From the IMG/VR virus record IMGVR_UViG_3300030329_000057, positions 1,667-34,816 of that record: a DNA stretch of 33,150 nucleotides. One strand, given 5' to 3'. Below, one piece after another: positions 1 through 7,598 of the stretch. The notes under the pieces are model-generated. The model had not been told where the DNA came from. It worked only from the letters and a program-made list of their open reading frames with translations, and made no database searches. A program made the position numbers and the translations under genes. Within the stretch, counting starts at the first letter, position 1. Every line of letters begins with the position of its first letter. The DNA is from a virus.

Positions 1-1
1 A

Positions 2-364
2 CTGCCCTGGAAGGAAGACGAGGAGAACCCCGGTCACGTCGTGATCTCCTTCAAGTTGAAGGCAAAGATCACCGCCAGGAACGGCGACTCTTGGGAGCAA
101 CGCCCGACCCTGCTGGACTCGCAACTCAAGCCGACAACCGCCAAGGTCGGGGGAGGCTCGACGCTACAGGTGTCCACCGAGGTCAACCCCTACTGTACTC
201 CTTCGGGAACCACCGGGGTCACCCTGTGGTGCAAGGCAGTCAAGGTGATCGAGTTGGTGGAGTACGGCGGAGGCGGTGGACACGGGTTCACAGCGTCCGA
301 AGGTTTTACCGCCGACGAGGATCTCGTTACGGAATCACAGGCGGAGGACGCCTCTGGATTCTGA
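2..364 (+). CDS. Single-stranded DNA-binding protein, C-terminal part (gp2.5-like, 5' truncated)
   Basis: The frame is open from the window edge, so the true start lies upstream; 120 codons are visible. A GTG at 41 exists but nothing suggests it is the start. The visible part is beta-rich and ends in a glycine-rich linker followed by an acidic tail with a terminal phenylalanine (…EDASGF). Acidic tails ending in an aromatic residue are typical of phage T7 gp2.5 and other SSBs, where the tail contacts polymerase and helicase. The position ahead of a resolvase and the primase-helicase matches gp2.5 in T7. Stop and next start overlap (TGATG, 362-366). The role, coating ssDNA at the fork and in recombination, is inferred from the tail and context. 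Confidence 0.72.
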   Translation: MPWKEDEENPGHVVISFKLKAKITARNGDSWEQRPTLLDSQLKPTTAKVGGGSTLQVSTEVNPYCTPSGTTGVTLWCKAVKVIELVEYGGGGGHGFTASEGFTADEDLVTESQAEDASGF

Positions 365-750
365 TGCTGTTGATCCTGCCGTTGAACCCCGTACCCGCCA
401 GCCGTCCTAGGGTTGCCCGTAATGGTCGCGTTTTCTACGCGAAGACCTACCGGGACTTCAAGAGACAGGCGGATCATGTGGTTCCTACGGCGATGATCGA
501 GCAGGGACTGGAGGGTTGTCCTCTGACGGGACCTCTCAGCGTGGACCTCAAGTTCTTCGCCAAGAGACCTAAGAAGACAATCCTTCAGTACCCCAAGCCC
601 GACACGGACAACTTCTGCAAGGCGGCGCTAGATGCCCTGAACGGAAAGTTGTTTGTCGATGACCAGCAGGTTGTCCAGCTCACCGCCACGAAGGCCTGGG
701 CTGAACCAGAACAAGACGGATGGATCGAAGTCAGAGTGGAGGACTACTGA
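364..750 (+). CDS. RusA-like Holliday junction resolvase
   Basis: A 128-residue protein whose ATG overlaps the SSB stop. It has the RusA signature: PxRPRxxRxGRVFYxKxYRxFK near the N-terminus, then PDTDNFCKAALDALNG with D80 and D82, then a downstream acidic pair D99/D100 followed by QVVQL. These aspartates match the metal-binding catalytic residues of RusA enzymes, which cut four-way junctions as dimers. The length is normal for the family (about 120 residues). T7 has the unrelated endonuclease I (gp3) at this position, so this is probably a functional replacement for debranching DNA before packaging. An open reading frame extends upstream inside the SSB gene, but homology begins only at this ATG. 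Confidence 0.9.
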   Translation: MLLILPLNPVPASRPRVARNGRVFYAKTYRDFKRQADHVVPTAMIEQGLEGCPLTGPLSVDLKFFAKRPKKTILQYPKPDTDNFCKAALDALNGKLFVDDQQVVQLTATKAWAEPEQDGWIEVRVEDY

Positions 751-959
751 TGAAATCAACACAGACCCAAAAGATTCTTGAGTACCTAGAAAGCGGCAAG
801 ACGATCTCACCGGCAGAGGCCCTGGTATGGGCTGGCTGTTTCCGGTTGGCGGCTCGCATCAAAGACCTGAGAGATGCCGGGTACGAGATCGAGACCGACA
901 TGAAAGCCGATGAGAACGGCAGGCGATATGCAAGATACCGGCTCATTCCTCAGGCATGA
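750..959 (+). CDS. Small helix-turn-helix protein
   Basis: A 69-residue protein, ATG overlapping the RusA stop (TGATG at 748-752). The sequence …QKILEYLESGKTISPAEALVWAGCFRLAARIKDLRDAGYEIET… matches the small winged-helix family common in phages (Pfam HTH_39 type): a helix, a turn, a recognition helix with RLAARIxDLR, then a wing ending in YRL. It probably binds DNA. No target can be named; replication-linked regulation is only a guess from its position. The next gene starts inside its end. Confidence 0.75.
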   Translation: MKSTQTQKILEYLESGKTISPAEALVWAGCFRLAARIKDLRDAGYEIETDMKADENGRRYARYRLIPQA

Positions 960-2556
960 GTCCTGCGTCTGCGGATCGTCTGATGGTCGTGCTGTCTATG
1001 GTGACCCCGACACTCTGGAGGTTCACCATTCATATTGCTTCTCCTGCGGTGTCCATTTCTGGCCTGATGGAACTGAAGCTGTCAAGGAAGTGAACTGGAT
1101 GGCTAAGGATCTCATTCAGCATTCCCCGGTGGCCCTGACTGCTCGCAAGATCAGCCGGGACACCTGTGCCCGAGCTGGCTACGGGGTCGGAGAGGTTCGT
1201 GGTAAGCCCGTGCAAGTGGCAGATTACTGCGATGACTCCGGCTCCGTGATTGCCCAGAAGCTACGCTACCAGGGCAAGAAGTTCGAGATCCGGGGAGACG
1301 CCCAGGCCATGGGGCTCTGGCAGTCCCACCGATTCCGCAACGACCGGGGCAAGTACATCACGATCACCGAAGGTGAGATTGACTGCCTTGCGATGGACCA
1401 ACTGTTCTCTGGCAAGAGGCCCGTGGTCTCCTTACCCAACGGCGCACAGTCGGCCAAGAAGGTGATCGCCAGACATATCGAGATGCTGGAGACCTACGAG
1501 CGTGTGGTCTTCTTCTTCGATGCCGACGAAGCTGGGAGGAAAGCAGCCATTGAGTGCGCGGGTCTACTGACTCCCGGCAAGGCGCGGATCGCCAACGTCC
1601 CCAAGGGGTCGAAGGACATCTGTGAGGCACTACTGAACAAGCAGCATGAGGAGGTAGTGAACGCATGGTGGGAAGCCAAGGTCTACCGACCCGATGGCAT
1701 CCTGACCGTGAACGACTTGTGTGAACTGATAACCAACGAGGTCGAGATCCCCTCGATCCCTTGGCAATTCCCGAGGCTCCAGATGACCTTGCGGGGTATC
1801 CGCCAGGGAGAGATCGTTGTCCTGTCTTCAGGAACGGGCATGGGCAAGTCTCAGTTCTGTCGGGGTCTCGCGGTTCACATGATCCGGGAGGGGGCCAAGG
1901 TTGGATACATCGGTCTCGAAGAGTGTGTGACTCAGACCATCCTTGGCCTCCTCGGGCAGGTCTTGGGGAGGCCGCTGCATCTGGATCGCGGGGAGTTATC
2001 CCCGGAGGAACTGGCGGACACACTCAAGGAAGAATTCGAGGGGGCTCTCATTGTCCTCAAGCATGACCCGAGTGGAGGCATCGGGAATCTCCTGGCTCGC
2101 ATCAAGTACATGAGGATCTCCGAGGGCGTCGAGTATGTCGTTCTGGATCACCTGCATATGCTGGTCTGCGCCGGGGGGTCAGACAATGAGCGGCAGCTCA
2201 TCGACAGCATCATGTCGAATCTTCGGGCACTCGTTGAGTCCTGTGGGGTGGGACTCATTCTCGTTTCCCATCTCCGTAAGTCCCAAGGACAAGCCCATGA
2301 AGAGTCCGGTTCTATTTCTCTCGCTGATCTGCGTGGTTCTGCTGCTATCGCTCACTACGCAGACTCAATCGTCTTCCTTGAGGCTCCCGACCGGGAAGGC
2401 TCACCTAACGACCGAAGGCTCCGGGTTGCTAAGAACCGCTACTCAGGACAAATCGGAACCGCAGACACCCTTAGATACGACGAAGACTCTGGACTCCTTC
2501 ATGTTGTTGAAGAAGCCTTTGAGTCTGTCCCAACGAATGTCGATCCTCCTTTCTGA
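928..2556 (+). CDS. Primase-helicase (T7 gp4-like)
   Basis: Bifunctional replisome protein that unwinds DNA and lays down primers. From the ATG at 928 it has 542 residues (T7 gp4 has 566). An in-frame ATG at 910 is possible; 928 was chosen because T7-type homology (FLxH…CGSSDG) starts just after it and an AGG precedes it. Order of domains: N-terminal zinc-binding segment with cysteines at 13 and 15 and a later C-x2-C; TOPRIM primase fold with ITEGEID (E148) and FDADEAG (D198, D200); RecA-type helicase with Walker A GTGMGKS (K307) and Walker B VVLDH (D407), then the helicase motif around SHLRKSQG. The first zinc pair is C-x-C, one residue shorter than the T7 C-x2-C. It overlaps both neighbouring genes. 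Confidence 0.95.
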   Translation: MQDTGSFLRHESCVCGSSDGRAVYGDPDTLEVHHSYCFSCGVHFWPDGTEAVKEVNWMAKDLIQHSPVALTARKISRDTCARAGYGVGEVRGKPVQVADYCDDSGSVIAQKLRYQGKKFEIRGDAQAMGLWQSHRFRNDRGKYITITEGEIDCLAMDQLFSGKRPVVSLPNGAQSAKKVIARHIEMLETYERVVFFFDADEAGRKAAIECAGLLTPGKARIANVPKGSKDICEALLNKQHEEVVNAWWEAKVYRPDGILTVNDLCELITNEVEIPSIPWQFPRLQMTLRGIRQGEIVVLSSGTGMGKSQFCRGLAVHMIREGAKVGYIGLEECVTQTILGLLGQVLGRPLHLDRGELSPEELADTLKEEFEGALIVLKHDPSGGIGNLLARIKYMRISEGVEYVVLDHLHMLVCAGGSDNERQLIDSIMSNLRALVESCGVGLILVSHLRKSQGQAHEESGSISLADLRGSAAIAHYADSIVFLEAPDREGSPNDRRLRVAKNRYSGQIGTADTLRYDEDSGLLHVVEEAFESVPTNVDPPF

Positions 2557-2905
2557 AGATGGTCTGCGTCCCCTGTACCGAGCGATCCGACAGGTTGAGA
2601 CCGGAGGCGAGCGGAACCCGTGGGCAGCTAACGGCTCCCATGGAGAGATCGGCCCCTACCAGATCACCCTGGCTTTCTTTGAAGATGCCGCATGGTTCTA
2701 CCCGGACATGGGGTTGGTCTTCGAGGACTGCCGGGGGATGCGGAATGCCGAGCTGGTCATGTTTGTCTACTTCCTACGGTGGGAGCCGAACGCTCTGTAC
2801 GCAGAGGACTACGAGACGCTGGCCCGTCTGTTTCACGGCGGACCCAACTGGAAGAACCGCGAACACACGAAGGACTACTGGAAGAAGGTGAAGGCTAACC
2901 TGTGA
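2537..2905 (+). CDS. Lysozyme-like / transglycosylase-fold protein, candidate endolysin
   Basis: 122 residues from the ATG at 2537; an in-frame ATG at 2501 would add 12. Neither start has a clear ribosome-binding site, and both lie inside the end of the primase-helicase gene. The segment AIRQVETGGERNPWA (candidate catalytic E21), then GEIGPYQIT, and a C-terminal LFHGGPNWKN…DYWKKV resemble the lysozyme superfamily layout: glutamate, then G-x-x-G-x-x-Q-I, then an asparagine/glycine-rich helix. There is no signal peptide, so if it is the endolysin it needs a holin. T7 also keeps its lysozyme (gp3.5, an amidase) among replication genes, next to gp4, but that is an unrelated fold. The next gene starts at the overlapping GTGA. 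Confidence 0.65.
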   Translation: MSILLSEDGLRPLYRAIRQVETGGERNPWAANGSHGEIGPYQITLAFFEDAAWFYPDMGLVFEDCRGMRNAELVMFVYFLRWEPNALYAEDYETLARLFHGGPNWKNREHTKDYWKKVKANL

Positions 2906-3720
2906 TCCCCCTGCTCGATCTCTTCTCAGGCATCGGAGGTTTCTCTCTGGGCCTAGAGCGAACCGGCGGCTTCGAGACAGTGGCGTTCTGCGAGTTGGAC
3001 AAGAAGGCCCAGCAGGTCTTGAACAAACACTGGCCCGATGTGCCGATCTATGAAGACATCAAGGAGCTTACGCTTGAGAGACTGCAATCAGATGGAGTTC
3101 CCCTTCCACGGGCAATCTGCGGGGGATTCCCTTGCCAAGACATCAGCTTCGCAGGGAGGGGCGAAGGAATCGTTGGGGAGAGATCTGGTCTCTGGTCGGA
3201 GATGTTTCGACTCATCCGAGATGTACGGCCAGCGTGGGCGATTATTGAAAATGTATCAGCCCTTCGATCTAAGGGGCTTACCCTGGTCCTTCAAGATCTC
3301 AGCGAGATCGGGTATAGCTGTGAATGGCATTGCATACCCGCTAGTGCCGTTGGCGCTCCTCACCGCAGGGACCGCGTCTGGATCACCGCTTATAGCAACG
3401 CCGACAGCAACGGCGAACCAACTGTGTCCCAGCATGATGAAGCATCCGGGGTGTCGGAATATGTGGCCCACCCCGAGAGCCTCAGAGTGGAAGGGTGTGG
3501 GGCCGCTGGGGTCCAAGTCACACAACCACCGTTTAGAGAAGGGCTACTTAGATGCTTGCGTACAGCACAGGGAGCAAGCCACTGGCAAATTGAACCCAGC
3601 GTGGGTCGAGTGGCTCATGGGGTTCCCGGCAGGGTGGACCGACTTAAGCAACTCGGGAACGCCGTAGTCCCCCAGATCCCCGAGATGATCGGCAGAGCAA
3701 TCCTGGAGGCTAACCTGTGA
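2902..3720 (+). CDS. DNA (cytosine-5-)-methyltransferase
   Basis: A 272-residue C5 cytosine methyltransferase starting at GTG (GTGA overlap with the previous stop). Motifs in order: I, DLFSGIGGFSLGLE (residues 6-19, AdoMet site); IV, GGFPCQDIS with catalytic C78; VI, ENV (E116); VIII, HRRDRVW from H154; X, LKQLGNAVVP near residue 247. The recognition domain between VIII and X is short (about 85 residues), so the target cannot be predicted. No restriction endonuclease gene is visible nearby. It is probably a solitary phage enzyme that protects the genome from host restriction. All catalytic motifs are intact. Confidence 0.95.
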   Translation: MIPLLDLFSGIGGFSLGLERTGGFETVAFCELDKKAQQVLNKHWPDVPIYEDIKELTLERLQSDGVPLPRAICGGFPCQDISFAGRGEGIVGERSGLWSEMFRLIRDVRPAWAIIENVSALRSKGLTLVLQDLSEIGYSCEWHCIPASAVGAPHRRDRVWITAYSNADSNGEPTVSQHDEASGVSEYVAHPESLRVEGCGAAGVQVTQPPFREGLLRCLRTAQGASHWQIEPSVGRVAHGVPGRVDRLKQLGNAVVPQIPEMIGRAILEANL

Positions 3721-3977
3721 ACGAGTGGGTCGAACAAAACTGCCCCGAGGCTCTCCTGGCTGACGGGTTCGAGGAGGCCTTGGTGGGGTTCGGCTGCCAA
3801 TACACCGGGTCTATCGTGGCGGTCTACGACATCAGCAAGTGTCTCAAGATCTTAGAGGATCGAGACGGTATGTCCCGAGAAACGGCAGAGGAGTTTCTTC
3901 ACTTCAACACTCTGTCAGCATGGTGTGGGAAACACACGCCGATCTTTATGACACCGATGGAAGAGATAAATCCGTGA
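3717..3977 (+). CDS. Conserved-looking hypothetical protein, 86 aa
   Basis: Starts at GTG overlapping the methyltransferase stop (GTGA) and ends just before the polymerase. The protein is acidic, starts MNEWVEQNCPEALLADGFEEAL and contains DGMSRETAEEFLHFNT, which looks like a small helical fold with a substrate-independent EF-like acidic loop. There are no membrane segments or catalytic motifs. Similar short proteins are common beside phage polymerase genes, but no function is recognised. Tight coupling on both sides supports that it is real. Confidence 0.7.
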   Translation: MNEWVEQNCPEALLADGFEEALVGFGCQYTGSIVAVYDISKCLKILEDRDGMSRETAEEFLHFNTLSAWCGKHTPIFMTPMEEINP

Positions 3978-4020
3978 CCAAACGCTGGCATAGCTGCGAC
4001 TTCTGTTCACCCAAACCTGA

Positions 4021-4027
4021 GGAGGAG
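4021..4027 (+). promoter_or_regulatory. Shine-Dalgarno site for DNA polymerase
   Basis: GGAGGAG lies 6 nt before the GTG at 4034. It is the strongest ribosome-binding site in this part of the window and decides the polymerase start in favour of 4034 over the in-frame GTG at 3974. Confidence 0.7.
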
Positions 4028-4033
4028 AAAAAG

Positions 4034-5776
4034 GTGACATCACTAATATTCGACATCGAGACCGACAGTCTGGAACCCGATGTGATCCACTGTCTCGTCA
4101 CCATGGACGCCGACACCGGGGACATCCGCCGGTACAACCATGAGAACGAGGGCAACTTCTACAACGGTCTCAAGGCCTTGCAGGAAGCTGACATAATCAT
4201 CGGCCACAACATCATCGGGTTTGACCTTGTGGCTATCCGCAAGCTGTACCCCGAGTGGACTACGCGAGCTGAGATCAAGGACACCCTGATCTACTCCCGG
4301 CTGATCTGGCCGCACCTCCGCGAGTTGGACCACCAGAAACACTGGGGTAAGAACATCGAGGTCACCGCCGGGTCTCACTCCCTGGATGCCTGGGGATGTC
4401 GGTTGGGGTTTGCGAAGTGGACCCACATGACCGAGGACAAGTCCATTTTCGAGAAGTGGTCTAAGGACCTAGAGGACTACTGCGCCAGGGATGTCGCGGT
4501 GACCTGGAGGCTTTGGAACGAGATCATACACAAGGAGCCGACCGAGGGGTCTGTCGCCCTGGAGCATAAGTTCACGGTTCTCATGGAGGACATGAGCCGC
4601 CATGGTTTCCTGTTCCACCGCGAGGGGGCCGAGAAGCTATACGCTCGGTTGACCAAGAGACAGCGGGAACATGAGGAAGCTCTGGCGGTGGCCTTCCCTC
4701 CCAAGACCATCGAGCGGTACTCGGAGAAGACGGGCCGTCGCCTGAAAGACAAGACCGAGGTGTTCAACCCAGGTTCCCGTAAGCAGATCGCAGAGCGTCT
4801 CCAAGAGCATGGCTGGGTCCCTGAGGAGTTCACCCCGGATGGACGCCCGAAGGTCTCCGAGACAATCCTGAGGGGGCTGGGGGAGTGCATCCCGGAAGCC
4901 TGGGTTCTGATGGATTACCTTGTGACCCAGAAGAAGATCGGGCAGTTGGCCGAGGGGAAGAACAGCCTACTGGGGCTCTGCGAGATGGACGACAGAATCC
5001 ATGGTCGGGTGATAGCCAACGGTACGGTGTCCGGCAGGTGCGCCCACCACTCCCCGAATGTCGCACAGATCCCAGCGGACGAGGAGTTCCGCAGTCTCTT
5101 CATCGTGCCGGAGGACCGGCTGCTGGTTGGCTGCGATGCCTCGGGGTTAGAGCTGCGGTGTCTGGCGCACTATATGCACCCCTGGGATAACGGACAGTAT
5201 GCCCAGCAGATCCTGGAGGGTGACATCCACACGCAGAACATGGAGGCCGCTGGACTGACTGACAGGTCTCAGGCGAAGACCCTGATCTACGCGCTGATCT
5301 ATGGGGCAGGGGACGCCAAGCTGGGGGAGATCGTGGATGGCGGCATGAAGGAAGGGCGAGCCCTCCGCAAGCGGTTCATGGACAACACCCCGGCTCTCAA
5401 GAAACTGACGGATGCCGTCAAGCACAAGGCGAAGACCGAGGGTGTCTTGCTGGGCCTTGATGGCCGCAAGTTGCACTGCCGGTCCCAGCACTCAGCTCTC
5501 AACCTGCTGCTCCAGAGTGCCGGGGCACTCCTTATGAAAACAGCGACGTGCATCCTGTCCGACAGGCTGGCTCGCAAGCAGTTATACAAGGGCCAGGACT
5601 GGGCACTGGTCGCCCACGTGCATGACGAAGTCCAGATTGAAAGCTGTGCGCTGGCTGCGGACATCGTGGCTGACAATGCCGTGTGGGCGATTGAAGACGC
5701 CGGTATTACTTTCGACTTCAACATCCCCTTGGCAGCCGAGGCCCGTATAGGAAGCAACTGGTGGGAGACGCACTGA
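4034..5776 (+). CDS. Family A DNA polymerase with 3'-5' exonuclease (T7 gp5-like)
   Basis: The replicative polymerase, 580 residues from GTG 4034. An in-frame GTG at 3974 overlaps the previous stop and would add 20 residues (containing C-x2-C), so that start remains possible. Exonuclease motifs: Exo I FDIETD (D7, E9), Exo II GHNIIGFD, Exo III YCARD (Y149, D153). Polymerase motifs: A, DASGLELR (D368); B, KTLIYALIYG (K415, Y423); C, HDE (530-532). All catalytic residues are present, so it should synthesise and proofread. T7 gp5 has 704 residues; this protein is shorter, and no thioredoxin-binding insert is obvious. The gene is uninterrupted, unlike some T7 relatives with introns here. The homing endonuclease gene overlaps its end. 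Confidence 0.96.
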   Translation: MTSLIFDIETDSLEPDVIHCLVTMDADTGDIRRYNHENEGNFYNGLKALQEADIIIGHNIIGFDLVAIRKLYPEWTTRAEIKDTLIYSRLIWPHLRELDHQKHWGKNIEVTAGSHSLDAWGCRLGFAKWTHMTEDKSIFEKWSKDLEDYCARDVAVTWRLWNEIIHKEPTEGSVALEHKFTVLMEDMSRHGFLFHREGAEKLYARLTKRQREHEEALAVAFPPKTIERYSEKTGRRLKDKTEVFNPGSRKQIAERLQEHGWVPEEFTPDGRPKVSETILRGLGECIPEAWVLMDYLVTQKKIGQLAEGKNSLLGLCEMDDRIHGRVIANGTVSGRCAHHSPNVAQIPADEEFRSLFIVPEDRLLVGCDASGLELRCLAHYMHPWDNGQYAQQILEGDIHTQNMEAAGLTDRSQAKTLIYALIYGAGDAKLGEIVDGGMKEGRALRKRFMDNTPALKKLTDAVKHKAKTEGVLLGLDGRKLHCRSQHSALNLLLQSAGALLMKTATCILSDRLARKQLYKGQDWALVAHVHDEVQIESCALAADIVADNAVWAIEDAGITFDFNIPLAAEARIGSNWWETH

Positions 5777-6147
5777 GTCCTCAGTACATCGCCGGGTTCC
5801 TCGATGGCGAGGGATGCTTCCGGTTCCACCACACGCCCATCATTGAGTGTGCGACTACATACCCCGAGACCCTGGAGTCTCTCCAGCGGTTGTATGGCGG
5901 CAGCTTCAATCAGTTCCGGCACCCAGAGGGCAAGCCGATGTTCCGCTGGTCTATCACGGGACCGGGGGCGATCCGGGTGATCGAAGACATCTACCCGCAT
6001 CTGAAGGAAAAGCAAGTACAGGCGGCTCTCTTAAGGAAGGTTCTCCGGTATCCACCTAAGACAGCGATGCGATCAGCGCACCTGCGAGAACTTAAGGCCC
6101 TCAAGAGAATCCCCTATACACAATGGTTCGCTCGATTGGAGACCTGA
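5761..6147 (+). CDS. LAGLIDADG-type homing endonuclease, single-motif
   Basis: 128 residues from GTG 5761, overlapping the polymerase stop. The N-terminal YIAGFLDGEGCF is a clear LAGLIDADG motif, with the GEG/acidic end that binds catalytic metal. One motif and a short length imply action as a homodimer. The middle (TYPETLESLQRLYGG…, RWSITGPGAIRVIEDIYPHL, QAALLRKVLR) fits the usual alpha-beta repeat after the motif. Such enzymes cut intron- or gene-free alleles so that their own gene, or a linked intron, is copied in. It is free-standing here, directly behind the intact polymerase gene. Its cleavage site is unknown. Confidence 0.85.
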   Translation: MGDALSPQYIAGFLDGEGCFRFHHTPIIECATTYPETLESLQRLYGGSFNQFRHPEGKPMFRWSITGPGAIRVIEDIYPHLKEKQVQAALLRKVLRYPPKTAMRSAHLRELKALKRIPYTQWFARLET

Positions 6148-6149
6148 CG

Positions 6150-6392
6150 ATGCAAGAGCTGATACTGGAGATCCAGCGTCGCAGCGGCTCTAGCGTCATC
6201 TTTGTGCGCCAGAAGACCAACATTCAGAACGAAAAGTACCTCCTCGGTTGCAGCGGTAATCCCATGGAAATTACCAAGCTGATGATCATGGGGAGTGACC
6301 ACATCATAAACCGATTAGACGAGGAAGAGGATGACGACGACTCTACTACTGGATGGGGACATCCTGATTCACCAGACGGCAGCATCGTGTGA
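6150..6392 (+). CDS. Hypothetical protein with acidic C-terminus, 80 aa
   Basis: The ATG at 6150 lies 2 nt after the homing endonuclease stop; an in-frame ATG at 6123 is less likely because it overlaps more. The N-terminal 50 residues could form a small alpha-beta fold (MQELILEIQRRSGSSVIFV…). The C-terminus has a run of acidic residues (LDEEEDDDD). The last 62 nt overlap the exonuclease gene in another frame, and the acidic run is coded by the purine-rich ribosome-binding region of that gene. Function not recognised. Confidence 0.55.
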   Translation: MQELILEIQRRSGSSVIFVRQKTNIQNEKYLLGCSGNPMEITKLMIMGSDHIINRLDEEEDDDDSTTGWGHPDSPDGSIV

Positions 6393-7080
6393 ACAGATCA
6401 TTTGCTGGGACCAAGACCAGGACATCTGGTCGGTGACCGCAGATGCCCGAGAGGCCAAGCAGCGGGTGGACTGCGATATCCGGTGGTACAAGGATTTCCT
6501 GGAGGCAGACAAGGTCATCGTCTGTTTCACAGCCCCGGACAACTTCCGGCATGACGTGGCGGAATACTACAAGTCCAACCGCAAGGGCCAGCGGAAGCCC
6601 ACGATCTTCCCTGAGTTGCGGCGGTACTGCCTTGATGCCTACCAGTGCCGGGTGATTGACCGGCTGGAGGCGGATGATGTTATGGGCATCCTCAGTACCT
6701 CCCGGTCGATCAAGGGGACGAAGATCATCGTCAGCGAGGACAAGGATATGCTCCAGATCCCTGGCTATGTCTACCGGCCCTCTGAGGGAGAGGTCAGGAA
6801 GATCACTAGGAAGCAGGCGGATCGGTGGTTCCTAACCCAGGTCCTCTGTGGGGACTCGACTGACGGATACCCAGGTCTCCCCGGATGTGGTCCCAAGACA
6901 GCCGAGAAGATCCTGGAGGTGGGCTGCTGGGACGAGGTTGTCCAGGCGTATGACAAGAAGGGCCTGGGGGAAGACGAGGCTATCCGTCAGGCTCGCATGG
7001 CCCGTATCCTGCGGTCATCCGAGTACAATCTGAGGACCAAGAAACTGAAGCTGTGGACACCTGAGAGGAGGACGGTATGA
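6331..7080 (+). CDS. 5'-3' exonuclease / flap endonuclease (T7 gp6-like)
   Basis: A 249-residue nuclease of the FEN/5' exonuclease family. The ATG follows a purine-rich site (GAGGAAGAGG). Metal-binding acidic residues are visible in order: LLLDGD (D8, D10), RLEADD (E113, D115, D116), SEDKD (D137, D139), then GDSTDGYPG (D175, D178), which opens the helix-hairpin-helix GLPGCGPKTAEKIL. The length is slightly under T7 gp6 (300 residues). In T7-like phages this enzyme removes RNA primers and degrades host DNA. It overlaps the next gene by ATGA. Confidence 0.93.
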   Translation: MTTTLLLDGDILIHQTAASCEQIICWDQDQDIWSVTADAREAKQRVDCDIRWYKDFLEADKVIVCFTAPDNFRHDVAEYYKSNRKGQRKPTIFPELRRYCLDAYQCRVIDRLEADDVMGILSTSRSIKGTKIIVSEDKDMLQIPGYVYRPSEGEVRKITRKQADRWFLTQVLCGDSTDGYPGLPGCGPKTAEKILEVGCWDEVVQAYDKKGLGEDEAIRQARMARILRSSEYNLRTKKLKLWTPERRTV

Positions 7081-7403
7081 ATCAGCAAGAGCTATTTGAG
7101 TTCCATGAGACCATGACAGGCAAAGCCCTGGCTATCTGTAAGAAGAAGAACAACGACTACACGTCGGCGGCGGGTGGTGGGAACGACCCCTTTGCCAACT
7201 TCAGCCGGGTGGAGGCCATGGGGATCATGTCTACGGAGCAGGGGTTTCTGGTCCGCATGACCGACAAGATGTCCCGCCTGTCCACCTATGCTGACCTGGG
7301 GAGACTGGAGGTGGGTGACGAGACAGTCGAGGATACCCTGCTGGATCTCGTCAACTACGCAGTCCTCCTGGCGGCTTACCTGAGGCACCGTGATGGTAGA
7401 TAA
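7077..7403 (+). CDS. DUF1599-like protein (nucleotide-modification associated)
   Basis: 108 residues, ATGA overlap with the exonuclease. The sequence KKKNNDYTSAAGGGNDPFANFSRVEAMG followed by RMTDKMSRLSTYAD and EDTLLDLVNYAVLLAAYL is typical of the DUF1599 family, which resembles MazG/all-alpha nucleotide pyrophosphohydrolases (acidic pair near LLDLVNYA). A role in nucleotide-pool handling is plausible; the substrate is unknown. Its position at the end of the replication genes fits. Confidence 0.78.
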   Translation: MNQQELFEFHETMTGKALAICKKKNNDYTSAAGGGNDPFANFSRVEAMGIMSTEQGFLVRMTDKMSRLSTYADLGRLEVGDETVEDTLLDLVNYAVLLAAYLRHRDGR

Positions 7404-7596
7404 GGGCGGACTTACGGAACACGCATTCCCTCATATTACCAAGGCCCTGCTGGCTGAGTTGGAAGAGAGGTTCCCGGCGAGATATCCAGCATTGGACTGG
7501 AAGGACCGGGAAATCTGGTTTCGAGCTGGTCAAAGAGCCGTGGTGGACTTCTTGAGGGAACTTCACAACGAACAAGTGGAACGAAGCAAACCATAA
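7393..7596 (+). CDS. Hypothetical protein, 67 aa
   Basis: Starts at ATG 7393 (GTG 7390 is also possible) inside the end of the DUF1599-like gene. A short protein with LLAELEERFPARYPALDWKDREIWFRAGQRAVVDFLREL. This tryptophan/arginine-rich pattern is familiar from small phage proteins of unknown function. No membrane segment or cofactor motif. It bridges the replication and head modules. Confidence 0.65.
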   Translation: MVDKGGLTEHAFPHITKALLAELEERFPARYPALDWKDREIWFRAGQRAVVDFLRELHNEQVERSKP

Positions 7597-7598
7597 CC

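Noticed and set aside
91-363. Upstream extension of the RusA frame inside the SSB gene
   Set aside because: RusA homology starts at ATG 364, which overlaps the SSB stop; the extension is Arg/Gly-rich and unlike the family.
1364-2023. 219-codon minus-strand frame inside the primase-helicase
   Set aside because: Pro/Arg/Ser-rich shadow sequence opposite a well-defined gene.
3974-4033. Longer polymerase start at GTG 3974
   Set aside because: Possible because of the GTGA overlap, but GGAGGAG at 4021 and the immediate Exo I motif favour 4034. Kept as an alternative.
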